64,000 nucleotides of DNA, from assembly GCA_036844945.1 (NCBI GenBank), contig DAIUEV010000004.1, positions 39,724-103,723 on the forward strand, in the 5' to 3' direction. The notes under the pieces were generated by a model. The model saw only the letters and a list, made by a program, of their open reading frames with translations. It did not search any database and was not told where the DNA came from. This DNA is from Palsa-461 sp036844945 (GTDB lineage: Bacteria > Actinomycetota > Acidimicrobiia > Acidimicrobiales > RAAP-2). Below are positions 33,177 through 42,758 of this stretch, piece after piece. Made by a program: the position numbers and the translations under genes. Every line of letters begins with the position of its first letter. Position 1 is the first letter of the stretch.

Positions 33177-33842
33177 CTACTCGCCGACGAGGACCCGCCG
33201 CACCTCGGTCTCGGCGTCCTGTGTGACAACCACGAGGACCTCGTCACCGTTCTGGAGCACGGTCTCGCCCCGAGGGGCGACCAGGTGATCGTCGCGGACG
33301 ACCGCGACCACGGCCGCCTCCCGCGGCAGGCCGAGGCCGGCGATGGCGTCGCCGACCGCCGGCGACTCCGGCGCCAGCGTCACCTCCACGAGGTGCGCGG
33401 TACCGCCCTCGAACTGGAGCAGCCGGACGAGGGAGCCCACCGACACCGCCTCCTCGACCAGGGCGGTGATCAGTCCGGGCGTCGACACGGAGACGTCGAC
33501 GCCCCAGCCCTCGTTGAACAGCCACTGGTTCTTCGAGTGGTTCACGCGGGCGACGACCCGCGGCACCGCGAACTCCTGCTTGGCCAGCAGGGAGATCACC
33601 AGGTTGTCCTCGTCGTCTCCGGTGGCCGCCACCACGACGTCGACGGTCGCGAGCCCCGCCGCGTCGAGCGAGGCCACCTCGCACGCGTCGGCAGCGATCC
33701 AGGTGATCTCGTGGAGCTCGTTGCGGCGGCGTTCGACGATGTCGGGCTCCCGCTCGAGGACCAGGACCTCGTGTCCGCTGGATTGGAGGTCCCGGGCGAT
33801 GGTCGTCCCGACGCTGCCGGCCCCGCAGATCGCGACCTTCAC
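33177..33842 (-). CDS. ceoC: TrkA-type K+ uptake regulator (CeoC-like)
   Basis: A 221-residue RCK protein: Rossmann N-domain (MKVAICGAGSVGTTIARDL) binding NAD(H)/ATP, with ATGDDEDNLV as helix cap, and a C-terminal TrkA_C domain (TLAPESPAVGDAIAGL). It controls gating of a K+ channel or transporter from the cytosol. It overlaps the other TrkA-type gene (ATGA), and the pair parallels ceoB-ceoC of Mycobacterium. Confidence 0.88.
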   Translation of the reverse strand: MKVAICGAGSVGTTIARDLQSSGHEVLVLEREPDIVERRRNELHEITWIAADACEVASLDAAGLATVDVVVAATGDDEDNLVISLLAKQEFAVPRVVARVNHSKNQWLFNEGWGVDVSVSTPGLITALVEEAVSVGSLVRLLQFEGGTAHLVEVTLAPESPAVGDAIAGLGLPREAAVVAVVRDDHLVAPRGETVLQNGDEVLVVVTQDAETEVRRVLVGE

Positions 33843-34528
33843 GGGGCCCGCTCCGGCCCGCTGGCGACCGCGGCGGCGCTGTCGAGCCGCTCGCTCACGA
33901 GGTCGAGCGCGTCCTTGGTGGCCGCGATGTGCAGGACGTCCCCCTCCTGGCCGACGAGGTCGGTGACGTCGATTCGGGGGTTGCCCGCGCGGGTCACCGC
34001 GACGAGCTTCACACTGCCTGCCACCTCGACGTCAGCCAGCGCGCGGCCGGCCCATCCCTCGGGAAGTCGCCGCTCGACGAGCACGAGCTTCGCGTTGGCG
34101 TCGACCCACTCGGCCGACATGCGATCGGGGACGAGGTTCCGGCGTACCTGGTCGATGGTCCAGGGGACCGTGGCCACGGTCGGGATCCCGAGCCGCTGGT
34201 AGATCTCGGCCCGCCGCGGGTCGTAGATGCGGGCGACCACCCGGGCGATCCCGTAGTTCTCCCGGGCGATGCGCACGGTCAGGATGTTGGTGTTGTCGCC
34301 GCTCGTGACCGCCGCCAGCGCGTCGGCCCGCTCGGCGCCGGCCCTCTCGAGGTCGTCCCGGTCGAAGCCCGACCCCACCAGCTTCTGGCCCTGGAAGCGC
34401 TCCGTCAGCCGTCGGAACGCCCGGGGATTCTGGTCGAGGATCGCCACCGAGTGGCCGTCACCTTCGAGGGTCAGGGCCAGCCCGGAGCCGACCCGGCCGC
34501 ACCCGACGATGACGAAGTGCACCCGCAC
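33839..34528 (-). CDS. ceoB: TrkA-type K+ uptake regulator (CeoB-like)
   Basis: A 229-residue RCK protein beginning with HFVIVGCGRVGSGLALTLEGDGHSVAILD and containing the TSGDNTNILTVRIARENYGIARVVARIYDPRRAEIYQRLGIPT region characteristic of Rv2691 (CeoB). Start is one of two close GTG codons (VRVHF); the first is used. Divergent from the APC permease gene, with 87 bases between, so the regulators and the permease probably work together in K+ or amino-acid-linked transport. Confidence 0.88.
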   Translation of the reverse strand: MRVHFVIVGCGRVGSGLALTLEGDGHSVAILDQNPRAFRRLTERFQGQKLVGSGFDRDDLERAGAERADALAAVTSGDNTNILTVRIARENYGIARVVARIYDPRRAEIYQRLGIPTVATVPWTIDQVRRNLVPDRMSAEWVDANAKLVLVERRLPEGWAGRALADVEVAGSVKLVAVTRAGNPRIDVTDLVGQEGDVLHIAATKDALDLVSERLDSAAAVASGPERAP

Positions 34529-34602
34529 AGTGCAACACGGGCCGGTCGGGGGTGCAAAAGGGTCGGGTCGGTCGGTTCCCGGGGGCGGCGGCTTCATCTG
34601 CC

Positions 34603-34608
34603 TAGGGT
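34603..34608 (+). promoter_or_regulatory. Predicted -10 (TAGGGT), leaderless permease gene
   Basis: TAGGGT ends 7 bases before the GTG of the permease gene, in the short divergent region with ceoB. Confidence 0.5.
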
Positions 34609-34615
34609 TTGCCCG

Positions 34616-37072
34616 GTGAGCGGCCCGCCGGGAGGGGATCTGGACACGGCCGACGCGACCGCGCCGACCGGGATCGCGACCGACGGTGCTCCCCGCCCGG
34701 CCCCGTCCCCCCGGGCCCCCCTGGCCATGTCGATCGACGCGGCGGCACAGTTCCCCGAGTCGTTCCGGTACCGCCTGAAGAACAAGCTGCTCGGCCCCCC
34801 GCTCGTCAGCGAGCAGCTCTCGACCGAGCGGCTCAGCCGCCCGATCGCGCTCGGCGTGCTCGCACCGGACTGCCTCTCGTCCTCGGCCTACGGCACCGAG
34901 GAGACGCTCACCCAGCTGGTCCCGGCCATCGGTCTGGCCGCCTTCACTCTGGTCGTCCCGATCATGCTTGCCATCCTGGGCGTGCTGTTCTTCGTGACGC
35001 TCTCCTATCTCGAGGTCATCCAGCGCTACACGAAGGCGGGCGGAGCGTACGTGGTGGCCCGCGACAACTTCGGCCCGAAGATCGCGCAGATCGCGGCGGT
35101 GGCGCTCCTCATCGACTACACGGTGACGGTCGCGGTGCAGACGGCGGCCGGCACGGACGCGCTGACGAGCGCCTTCTCGAGGCTGGTCCCCTACACCGTC
35201 CCGATCTCGGTCGGCGTGGTGCTCGTGCTCCTCTACGGGAACCTGCGCGGCATCCGGGAGGCCGGGAAGCTCTTCGCCTTCCCGACCTACTTCTTCGTGT
35301 TCTCGGTCGGCGCGGTGATCGTGGTGGGGTATGTGAAGGAGGCGCTGGGCCACCTCCATGCCCACGCGCTCCCGCCGGCCCGCTTGCTGGTGGACGGCCG
35401 GGTCGGGCACTCGGGGTCCGGCCTGCTGATGGGGCTCGCCTTCATCACACTCCTGCGCGCGTTCGCCAACGGAGGGTCGTCGCTGACCGGCCTGGAGGCG
35501 ATCTCCAACGGCGTGGCCAGCTTCCGGCGCCCGGAGAGCTTCAACGCCCGCCGGACCCTCACCGCGATGAGCGTGACCCTCGCGTTCCTCCTCGCCGGGG
35601 TGACCCTGCTCGCCCGCTGGACCCACGCCATCCCGTACGCGGCGGGATCGCCGACCGTGATCTCCCAGGAGGTCCGCTACGTCCTCGGCAGCAGCGGGGT
35701 CGCGAAGGTGCTCTTCTACGTCGTGCAGGCGGCAACGCTGCTCGTCCTCTACACGGGGGGGAACACCAGCTTCAACGGGTTCCCCTACCTCGCCAGCTTC
35801 GTCGCGGGCGACCAGTTCCTCCCGAGGCAGCTGACGAGGCGAGGCCACCGCCTCGCCTTCTCGAACGGGATCGTGGTGCTGGCCGCCGTGGCCATCGCCC
35901 TCTTGCTCGCCACTCAGTCGCGGGTCACGTCACTCGTGGCGCTGTACGCGATCGGCGTGTTCAGCGGCTTCACGATGGCCGGGGCCGGGATGGTGAAGTA
36001 CCACCTGACGCACCGCAGCCGTCACTGGCGACGAAGCCTCGCGATCAACGGATTCGCCGCCTTCCTCTCGGCGACGGTCGTCCTTATCTTCGCGGTGGCG
36101 AAGTTCACCGAGGGGGCGTGGGTCGTCGTGGTCGTCGGGCCGATTCTCTTCATCGCCCTCATCCGGTTGCACCGGCGCTACGTCGCCGAGGAGCAGCTGC
36201 TCGAGCTCGGCGCGTCGAACGCCAAGCAGGCGCCCATCCTCAGCCGCAACGTCGTGGTCGTGTTCGTGGACCACTTCGACTTGGCCACCGCGCGCGCGCT
36301 CCAGTACGCCCGGAGCCTGACCCCCGACGACCTGCGGGCGGTGCACTTCGACATCGACTCGAAGGTGGCGAAGGAGCTGGAAGAGGACTGGAGCCGGCTC
36401 GGCATGTCCCGGATCCCGCTCGACATCGTGGAGTGCCGGGATCGCCGGCTCACCCGGGCCGCGCTCGAACTCGTGGCCGACGCGGTGGCCGACGGTGAGA
36501 CCGAGTGCACGGTGCTCCTGCCTCGGCGCAGCTTCCGGTCGGCCTGGCAGCGGCTGCTCCACGACCGCACCGCCGACCGCATCGCCGCCACCTTGAGCGT
36601 GGTCCCGCATGTGAGCCCGACCATCGTGCCGTTCAACGTCGGCGACGTGGTGTCGGGCCGGGCCCTGTCGGTGCGGACGGCGGCGCGCCGGATGGCCCGG
36701 GTGGTGGGTGAGCCCGCCGGCGGTCCGGCGTCCAAGGGCCAGTCCTTCGCGGTCGACGAGGCCCTGGCCCGCCGGTCCGCGGGCACTGAGCCCATCGGGG
36801 GCGTCCAGTGGCGCCACCGGGTGCGGGTGGCGGGGCGGGTCCAGTCGGTGCGGGTCCAGCCCGGAGGCGGGACCTCGAACCTGGAATGCGTCCTCGTCGA
36901 TGACACCGGCCGGATCCTGCTCGTGTTCCAGGGCCGGCCCCGCATCCCGGGGATCGAGACCGGCGCCCGACTGGTGGCCGCCGGGATGGTGGGCTCCTGG
37001 GACCGACGGCTCGCCCTGCTCAACCCCGACTACGAGCTGGTCGCGGGGGCCACCGAGCCCGGCGGCACCTAG
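34616..37072 (+). CDS. APC-superfamily permease fused to USP-like and OB-fold domains
   Basis: An 818-residue membrane protein. A 45-residue Ala/Pro-rich start precedes about twelve helices (90-510) of the amino acid-polyamine-cation superfamily (ALGVLAPDCLSSSAYGTEE, then TKAGGAYVVARDNFG). Around residue 545-680 there is a USP-like soluble domain (NVVVVFVDHFDLATARALQYA). The end (about 735-815) looks like an OB fold (RVAGRVQSVRVQ... LECVLVDDTGRILLVFQG). Mycobacterial Rv2690c has the first two parts; an OB-fold protein is encoded separately nearby there. Likely K+ or amino-acid uptake controlled by the divergent TrkA proteins; substrate unproven. Confidence 0.8.
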   Translation: MSGPPGGDLDTADATAPTGIATDGAPRPAPSPRAPLAMSIDAAAQFPESFRYRLKNKLLGPPLVSEQLSTERLSRPIALGVLAPDCLSSSAYGTEETLTQLVPAIGLAAFTLVVPIMLAILGVLFFVTLSYLEVIQRYTKAGGAYVVARDNFGPKIAQIAAVALLIDYTVTVAVQTAAGTDALTSAFSRLVPYTVPISVGVVLVLLYGNLRGIREAGKLFAFPTYFFVFSVGAVIVVGYVKEALGHLHAHALPPARLLVDGRVGHSGSGLLMGLAFITLLRAFANGGSSLTGLEAISNGVASFRRPESFNARRTLTAMSVTLAFLLAGVTLLARWTHAIPYAAGSPTVISQEVRYVLGSSGVAKVLFYVVQAATLLVLYTGGNTSFNGFPYLASFVAGDQFLPRQLTRRGHRLAFSNGIVVLAAVAIALLLATQSRVTSLVALYAIGVFSGFTMAGAGMVKYHLTHRSRHWRRSLAINGFAAFLSATVVLIFAVAKFTEGAWVVVVVGPILFIALIRLHRRYVAEEQLLELGASNAKQAPILSRNVVVVFVDHFDLATARALQYARSLTPDDLRAVHFDIDSKVAKELEEDWSRLGMSRIPLDIVECRDRRLTRAALELVADAVADGETECTVLLPRRSFRSAWQRLLHDRTADRIAATLSVVPHVSPTIVPFNVGDVVSGRALSVRTAARRMARVVGEPAGGPASKGQSFAVDEALARRSAGTEPIGGVQWRHRVRVAGRVQSVRVQPGGGTSNLECVLVDDTGRILLVFQGRPRIPGIETGARLVAAGMVGSWDRRLALLNPDYELVAGATEPGGT

Positions 37073-37136
37073 GCCTTCTTGCCCCGTGACGGATCCGGTC
37101 GCTATCGTCGCCCCGCCCATCAAGGGTTCGCGGACC

Positions 37137-37150
37137 GTGCGGTACCGCAC
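37137..37150. promoter_or_regulatory. 14-bp perfect palindrome upstream of hppA
   Basis: GTGCGGTACCGCAC, a centre-less palindrome about 160 bases before the pyrophosphatase start. A dimeric repressor site is possible; nothing in the window identifies the protein. Confidence 0.35.
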
Positions 37151-37253
37151 TCCGACCGTGACCGGCGCGGTGGCCCGAGGATCGCTTCCCAGGACGCGGC
37201 GCGGGTGGGCATCGTCCGACCATCCGTCCATGCACCGCCAGGTACGAGACAAC

Positions 37254-37295
37254 ATCAATAGAACAGCAATCGGAATCAATAGAACAGCAATCGGA
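37254..37295 (+). repeat. Two perfect tandem copies of a 21-bp unit
   Basis: The unit begins ATCAATAGAACAG and ends CAATCGGA; two copies abut exactly. It is AT-richer than everything around it. The repeat ends 17 bases before the hppA ATG and runs into its GGAAGGGA ribosome site, so copy-number change would alter the 5' leader length by 21 bases per unit. Confidence 0.85.
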
Positions 37296-37312
37296 AGGGA
37301 CTCACTCCGCGT

Positions 37313-39637
37313 ATGCCAGCCCTGACCCAACTCGCCGCCGAGGGCAGTTACCAGAACTTCCACCTCGGCGGCACCGACAAGGTGTGGCTGGTCCTCGCCC
37401 TCGTCGCCGGCCTGATCGGGATCCTGTCGGGCCTGGCCCTCATGCGGGGGGTCCTCCGGGCCGACCAGGGCAGCGCCAAGATGCGCGAGATCGCCCGGGC
37501 GATCCAGGAGGGCGCGCAGGCGTTCTTGAAGCGCCAGTTCCGGGTGATCGTGATCATCGTCGTCCCCTTGGCGGTGCTGATCTTCTTCACCGCCACCAAA
37601 GTGACCAGGCCGAACGGGACGATCGCCTTCTCCTTCGCCGAGGCCGGTCTCCTGCGGGTCGTCTGCTTCCTGTTCGGCGCGGCGTTCTCCGGGCTCACCG
37701 GGTTCATCGGGATGAGCGTGGCGGTGCGGGGCAATGTCCGGACGGCGGCGGCCGCCACCGGCGGCAAGCTGCCCGGGGCGCTTAAGGTGGCCTTCCGGTC
37801 CGGCGCGGTGACCGGGATGCTGTGCGTGGGCCTCGGCCTGCTGGGGGCCACGGCGATCGTGTTCATCTTCCAGAACACGGCCACCGCGGTGCTCGTCGGG
37901 TTCGCCTTTGGCGCGTCGCTGCTGGCCCTGTTCATGAGGGTCGGCGGCGGGATCTTCACGAAGGCGGCCGACGTCGGGGCCGACCTCGTCGGCAAGGTGG
38001 AGGCCGGGATCCCCGAGGACGACCCCCGCAACGCCGCCACGATCGCCGACAACGTGGGTGACAACGTGGGCGACTGCGCCGGCATGGCCGCCGACCTCTT
38101 CGAGTCCTACATCATCACCATCATCTCGTCACTCATCCTCGGGTTCGCGGCGTTCCGGACGATCCATCGCAACCCGACGCCGGCGGTGCTCTTTCCGCTC
38201 ATCATCCCGGCCATCGGCATTCTCGCCTCGGTGGTGGGCGTGCTCGTGGTTCGGTCGAGGGCCAAGGACCGCAACGCGCTCTCGGCGATCAACCGGGGGT
38301 TCTGGGGCGCCGCCGGTATCACCGTCGTCGGCACGTTCTTCGTGGCCCAGTACTACGTCCACAACCTGAAGGTTTTCTACGCCGTATTGACCGGGGTGAT
38401 CCTTGCGCTCGTGGTCAGCCAGATCACCGAGCAGTTCACCTCGACCGAGCGCAGCCCGGTCCGCGAGATTGCCGAGTCCGCCCGGACCGGGCCCGCCACG
38501 ACCGTGCTCTCAGGAATCTCGATCGGTCTCGAGTCCTCGGTGTGGGCGATCATCGCGATCGCCATTGCGATCGGGGTGGCGATCGGCCTCGGCGACGGCA
38601 ACATCGAGCTCTCGCTCTACCTGGTGGCACTGATCGGGATCGGGCTCCTCGCGACGACCGGGATGGTCGTCTCGGAGGACAGCTTCGGTCCGGTATCGGA
38701 CAATGCCGCGGGGATCGCCGAGATGTCGGGCGAGTTCACCGGCGAGGCGGAGCGGATCATGGTCAGCCTCGACGCCGTAGGCAACACCACCAAGGCGATC
38801 ACGAAGGGGGTTGCCATCGGTTCAGCCGTGATCGCAGCGGTCGCGCTGTTCGCCTCGTTTATCGAGACGATCGGCACCCAGCTGAACCTGCACGCCACCG
38901 GGTCGGCCGTGTTCAACCAGATCGCCACCCAGATCAACGTGTCCGAGCCGACGATCTTCATCGGCCTGTTGATCGGCGGCTCGGTTGTCTTCTTGTTCTC
39001 CTCGCTCGCAATCCGGGCCGTCGGCCGGTCCGCCGGCACGGTGGTCCAAGAGGTGCGCCGCCAGTTCCGGGAGCACCCGGGGATCATGGACTACACCGAG
39101 AAGCCCGAGTACGGGCGGGTGATCTCGATCTGCACGGCGGCGGCGCAGCGGGAGCTGGCGACGCCCGCCCTGCTGGCCGTGCTCTCGCCGGCCATCGTCG
39201 GCTTCGGCATCAACTACAAGGCGCTCGGTGCGTTCCTCGCCGCCGCCATCCTGACCGGCCAGCTCATGGCCAACACGCTGTCCAACTCGGGTGGCGCGTG
39301 GGACAACGCCAAGAAGTACATCGAGGATGGCCATGAGGGCGGCAAGGGCTCCGAAACGCACAAGGCAGCCGTCATCGGCGACACCGTCGGCGACCCGTTC
39401 AAGGACACCGCTGGTCCCGCCCTCAACCCGCTGATCAAGGTGATGAACCTCGTGTCGCTCCTCATCCTGCCGGCCGTGATCACGCTGCGGCACAACACCG
39501 GGGCGCGCCTCGCGATCGCCGGTGTGGCGCTGTTGATCCTGCTGTCGGCCGTCGCCTTCTCGAAGCGACGGACCGAGGGACTGATGGTGAGCGACGCCCC
39601 GGCGCCGGTCGAGACGGCGCCGGCTGCGGCCGAGTAG
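37313..39637 (+). CDS. hppA: Membrane-bound H+-translocating pyrophosphatase (K+-independent type)
   Basis: A 774-residue, about 16-helix pump that couples pyrophosphate hydrolysis to proton export. Substrate-site motifs are complete: DVGADLVGKVEAGIPEDDPRNAATIADNVGDNVGDCAGMAADLFESY and, at the C-terminus, KAAVIGDTVGDPFKDTAGPALNPLIKVMNLVSLLI. In GNTTKAITKG the key residues are K494 and T497, which mark the K+-independent subfamily (Ala in the K+-dependent one). ATG with GGAAGGGA about 13 bases upstream; the leader contains a tandem repeat. Confidence 0.95.
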   Translation: MPALTQLAAEGSYQNFHLGGTDKVWLVLALVAGLIGILSGLALMRGVLRADQGSAKMREIARAIQEGAQAFLKRQFRVIVIIVVPLAVLIFFTATKVTRPNGTIAFSFAEAGLLRVVCFLFGAAFSGLTGFIGMSVAVRGNVRTAAAATGGKLPGALKVAFRSGAVTGMLCVGLGLLGATAIVFIFQNTATAVLVGFAFGASLLALFMRVGGGIFTKAADVGADLVGKVEAGIPEDDPRNAATIADNVGDNVGDCAGMAADLFESYIITIISSLILGFAAFRTIHRNPTPAVLFPLIIPAIGILASVVGVLVVRSRAKDRNALSAINRGFWGAAGITVVGTFFVAQYYVHNLKVFYAVLTGVILALVVSQITEQFTSTERSPVREIAESARTGPATTVLSGISIGLESSVWAIIAIAIAIGVAIGLGDGNIELSLYLVALIGIGLLATTGMVVSEDSFGPVSDNAAGIAEMSGEFTGEAERIMVSLDAVGNTTKAITKGVAIGSAVIAAVALFASFIETIGTQLNLHATGSAVFNQIATQINVSEPTIFIGLLIGGSVVFLFSSLAIRAVGRSAGTVVQEVRRQFREHPGIMDYTEKPEYGRVISICTAAAQRELATPALLAVLSPAIVGFGINYKALGAFLAAAILTGQLMANTLSNSGGAWDNAKKYIEDGHEGGKGSETHKAAVIGDTVGDPFKDTAGPALNPLIKVMNLVSLLILPAVITLRHNTGARLAIAGVALLILLSAVAFSKRRTEGLMVSDAPAPVETAPAAAE

Positions 39638-39840
39638 GGGCAGCGGGCCACTGGCGGCATCCGCGGGGCGGCCGGTCGCGTACCGGTACCATCGGGCTCC
39701 CGACAGCACCCCTGACCAGGATCGTTTCTCCCTGGTCGCGGGGAGGGTATTGACAGGGCCACCGGATGCCCGTGATGGTGTCCGTGCGACGGGCTCCCCG
39801 GCCCCCATCGCGATCGCGCCGCCGTGCGCAGGAGACGACC

Positions 39841-42741
39841 TTGCCTAAGGCACTCGTCATCGTCGAGTCACCGGCCAAGGCACGCACCATCGCGGGCATT
39901 CTCGGGCCCGACTTCGTCGTCGAGTCGTCGGTCGGACACATCCGCGACCTCCCGCGTGGCGCCGACGAGATCCCCGCCGCGTACAAGGGCGAGGAGTGGT
40001 CGCGCCTCGGCGTCGACGTCGACAACGGGTTCAAGCCGCTGTATGTCGTCTCCTCGGAGAAGAAGTCGGTGGTGGCCAACCTCAAGCGCCAGCTGAAGCA
40101 AGCCGACGAGCTCTATCTCGCGACCGACGAGGACCGCGAGGGCGAGTCGATCGCGTGGCACCTCTACGAGGTCCTCGCGCCGCAGATCCCGGTCAAGCGG
40201 ATGGTCTTCCACGAGATCACCGCGGCCGCGCTGCAGCGGGCCGTCGAGCAACCCCGGGAGCTCGACCGCCGGCTGGTGGACGCCCAGGAGGCGCGGCGGA
40301 TCCTCGACCGCCTCTACGGCTACGAGGTGTCGCCCGTCCTCTGGAAGAAGGTCATGCCCCGGCTCTCCGCCGGGCGGGTCCAGAGCGTGGCCACCCGGAT
40401 GATCGTGGAGCGGGAGCGGGCCCGGATGCGGTTCCGGGCCGCCACTTGGTGGGGGGTCGAGGCGACGTTCGCGTCGCCCGAACCCCCCGACGAGGACGAC
40501 ACCACCACCCCGCGGAGCTTCACCTCGACCCTGGTCGCCCTGGACGGCACCGCCGTCGCCACCGGCCGGGACTTCAACGCCGACGGGGAGGTCGAGTCGA
40601 ACGCGGAGGTCCGGGTTCTCGACGAGGCGCTGGCCACGGCCCTCGCCCAGGCGCTCCAGGGCGCCATGGGCCGGGTGACGTCGGTCACCGAGCGCCCGTT
40701 CCGCCGCTCGCCGGCCCCGCCGTTCATGACCTCGACGCTCCAGCAGGAGGCGGGACGCAAGCTCCGGTTCAGCGCCCAGCGGGCCATGCAGGTGGCCCAG
40801 CGGCTCTACGAGCAGGGCTGGATCACCTACATGCGGACGGACTCGACGACGCTCTCGGACGAGGCGCTCTCGGCGGCCCGATCGCAGGCAACCGCCCTGT
40901 ACGGGCGCGGGTACGTGCCCGACGCCCCCCGCCGCTACGAGCGCAAGGTGAAGAACGCCCAGGAGGCCCACGAGGCGATCCGGCCGGCCGGCGACACGTT
41001 CCGCACCCCCGACCAGGCCGCCTCCGCCCTGCACGGCGACGAGCTGCGGCTCTACGAGCTGATCTGGAAGCGGACGGTCGCGTCCCAGATGGTCGATGCG
41101 ACTGGGACGAGCGCGCAGGTCCGGCTGGTCGCCACGGTGCCGGACGGCGCGGCGCTCGGGACGGGCCGGGAGGCCGAGTTCTCGGCCAATGGTCGGGTGA
41201 TCACGTTCCCCGGGTTCCTGCGCGCGTACGTGGAGGGTGAGGACGACCCGGAGGCGGAACTGGCCGACCGTGAGGTGATGCTGCCGCCGATGCGCGAGGG
41301 GCAGTCGGCGACGGCGCTCGGTCTCGAACCCGGTGGGCACACCACCCAACCGCCGGCCCGCTACACCGAGGCATCGCTCGTGAAGGCGATGGAGGAGCTC
41401 GGGGTGGGCCGGCCGTCCACGTACGCGAGCGTCATCTCGACGATCGTCGACCGCGGCTACGTCTGGAAGAAGGGCTCGGCCCTCGTGCCGAGCTTCACCG
41501 CGTTCGCAGTGGTCGGCCTGCTCGAGCGCCACTTCGGGGAGCTCGTCGACTACGGGTTCACCGCGTCGATGGAGAACGACCTCGACGAGATCGCCGACGG
41601 GCGCGAGGAGGTGCTGCCGTGGCTGACCCGCTTCTACTTCGGGTCCCCGAAGTCGGCCTCCAACGGCTCGAACGGCTCCAACGGCTTGCACGCGTCCAGC
41701 GGTGCGAACGGCTCGCAGGGGTCGAACGGCAAGGCCAACGGAACCCACGACGGGGCCGTCGAGCTCGGCGGTGACACCCTGCGGCTCGGGCTGAAGGCCG
41801 CGGTGGCGCTGCACCTCGGAGAGATCGACGCCCGGGAGATCAACTCGATCCCGATCGGGGCGGACTCCAACGGCGAGCAGATGGTGGTGCGGGTCGGCCG
41901 CTACGGCCCCTACCTCCAGCGCGGCGAGGACCGCGCCTCGCTCGCCGACGACCTGGCCCCCGACGAGCTGACCGAGCGACGGGCCGAGGAGCTGCTCGAC
42001 GCGCCGTCCGACGACCGCGTGCTCGGCGCCGACCCCGAGACCGGCCTCGAGGTCCAGGTCCGCGCCGGCCGCTTCGGCCCCTACGTCCAGATGGGCGAGG
42101 TGGTCGACGGGAAGCCGAAGCCCCGCACCGCGTCGCTGTTCGCCACGATGACGTCGGCGACGCTCACCCTCGAAGAGGCGCTCCAGCTGCTCTCGATCCC
42201 CCGGGTCGTCGGGATCGACCCCGACACCGGAGAGGAGATCGTCGCCCACAACGGCCGGTTCGGCCCCTATCTCAAGCGGGGGACCGACACCCGGAGCCTC
42301 ACCTCCGAGGAGCAGCTGCTGACGATCGGCCTCGACGAGGCGAAGGCGGTGTTCCTCCAGCCGAAGACCCGGCGGGGGCGGGCCCCGGCTCAGCCGCTCC
42401 GGGAGCTGGGCGCCGACCCCGAGACCAACCTCCCGGTCGTGGTGCGGGACGGGCGATTCGGCCCGTACGTGACCGACGGCACCACCAACGCGTCGTTGCG
42501 GCGGGGCGACAACGTCGAGTCGATCACCATCGAGCGCGCCGCCGAACTGCTGGCCGAGCGCCGGGCCGCCGGCCCGCGTCCCCGGCGGGCCAGGGCGGCC
42601 AAGAAGACCACGAAGAAGGCCGCCGCCAAGAAGCGGGCCCCAGCCAAGAAGGCCGCCAAGAAGCGGGCCCCGGCCGAGAAGGCGGCGGCGAGCAAGGCGT
42701 CCCCGAAGACCGATGCGACCCCGGACGGCGGCGAGGCCTGA
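39841..42741 (+). CDS. topA: DNA topoisomerase I
   Basis: A 966-residue type IA topoisomerase that relaxes negative supercoils. It has the TOPRIM start (ALVIVESPAKARTIAGIL), ATDEDREGE acidic triad, RVQSVATRMIVERE, and the catalytic tyrosine in TYMRTDST. After residue 600 a Ser/Asn/Gly-rich linker interrupts the fold. It is followed by several copies of an actinobacterial repeat (RVGRYGPYLQRG, RAGRFGPYVQMG, HNGRFGPYLKRG, RDGRFGPYVTDG) and a Lys/Ala-rich tail; zinc fingers are absent, as usual in actinobacteria. TTG start after AGGAGACGACC; a frame extension of 25 codons upstream is rejected as Arg-rich and unlike the family. Confidence 0.95.
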   Translation: MPKALVIVESPAKARTIAGILGPDFVVESSVGHIRDLPRGADEIPAAYKGEEWSRLGVDVDNGFKPLYVVSSEKKSVVANLKRQLKQADELYLATDEDREGESIAWHLYEVLAPQIPVKRMVFHEITAAALQRAVEQPRELDRRLVDAQEARRILDRLYGYEVSPVLWKKVMPRLSAGRVQSVATRMIVERERARMRFRAATWWGVEATFASPEPPDEDDTTTPRSFTSTLVALDGTAVATGRDFNADGEVESNAEVRVLDEALATALAQALQGAMGRVTSVTERPFRRSPAPPFMTSTLQQEAGRKLRFSAQRAMQVAQRLYEQGWITYMRTDSTTLSDEALSAARSQATALYGRGYVPDAPRRYERKVKNAQEAHEAIRPAGDTFRTPDQAASALHGDELRLYELIWKRTVASQMVDATGTSAQVRLVATVPDGAALGTGREAEFSANGRVITFPGFLRAYVEGEDDPEAELADREVMLPPMREGQSATALGLEPGGHTTQPPARYTEASLVKAMEELGVGRPSTYASVISTIVDRGYVWKKGSALVPSFTAFAVVGLLERHFGELVDYGFTASMENDLDEIADGREEVLPWLTRFYFGSPKSASNGSNGSNGLHASSGANGSQGSNGKANGTHDGAVELGGDTLRLGLKAAVALHLGEIDAREINSIPIGADSNGEQMVVRVGRYGPYLQRGEDRASLADDLAPDELTERRAEELLDAPSDDRVLGADPETGLEVQVRAGRFGPYVQMGEVVDGKPKPRTASLFATMTSATLTLEEALQLLSIPRVVGIDPDTGEEIVAHNGRFGPYLKRGTDTRSLTSEEQLLTIGLDEAKAVFLQPKTRRGRAPAQPLRELGADPETNLPVVVRDGRFGPYVTDGTTNASLRRGDNVESITIERAAELLAERRAAGPRPRRARAAKKTTKKAAAKKRAPAKKAAKKRAPAEKAAASKASPKTDATPDGGEA

Positions 42742-42758
42742 GCGCGCAGAATAGAGAG

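Noticed and set aside
37254..37295. Possible CRISPR-like repeat
   Set aside because: Only two 21-bp units with no spacer between them and no cas genes; it is a simple tandem duplication.
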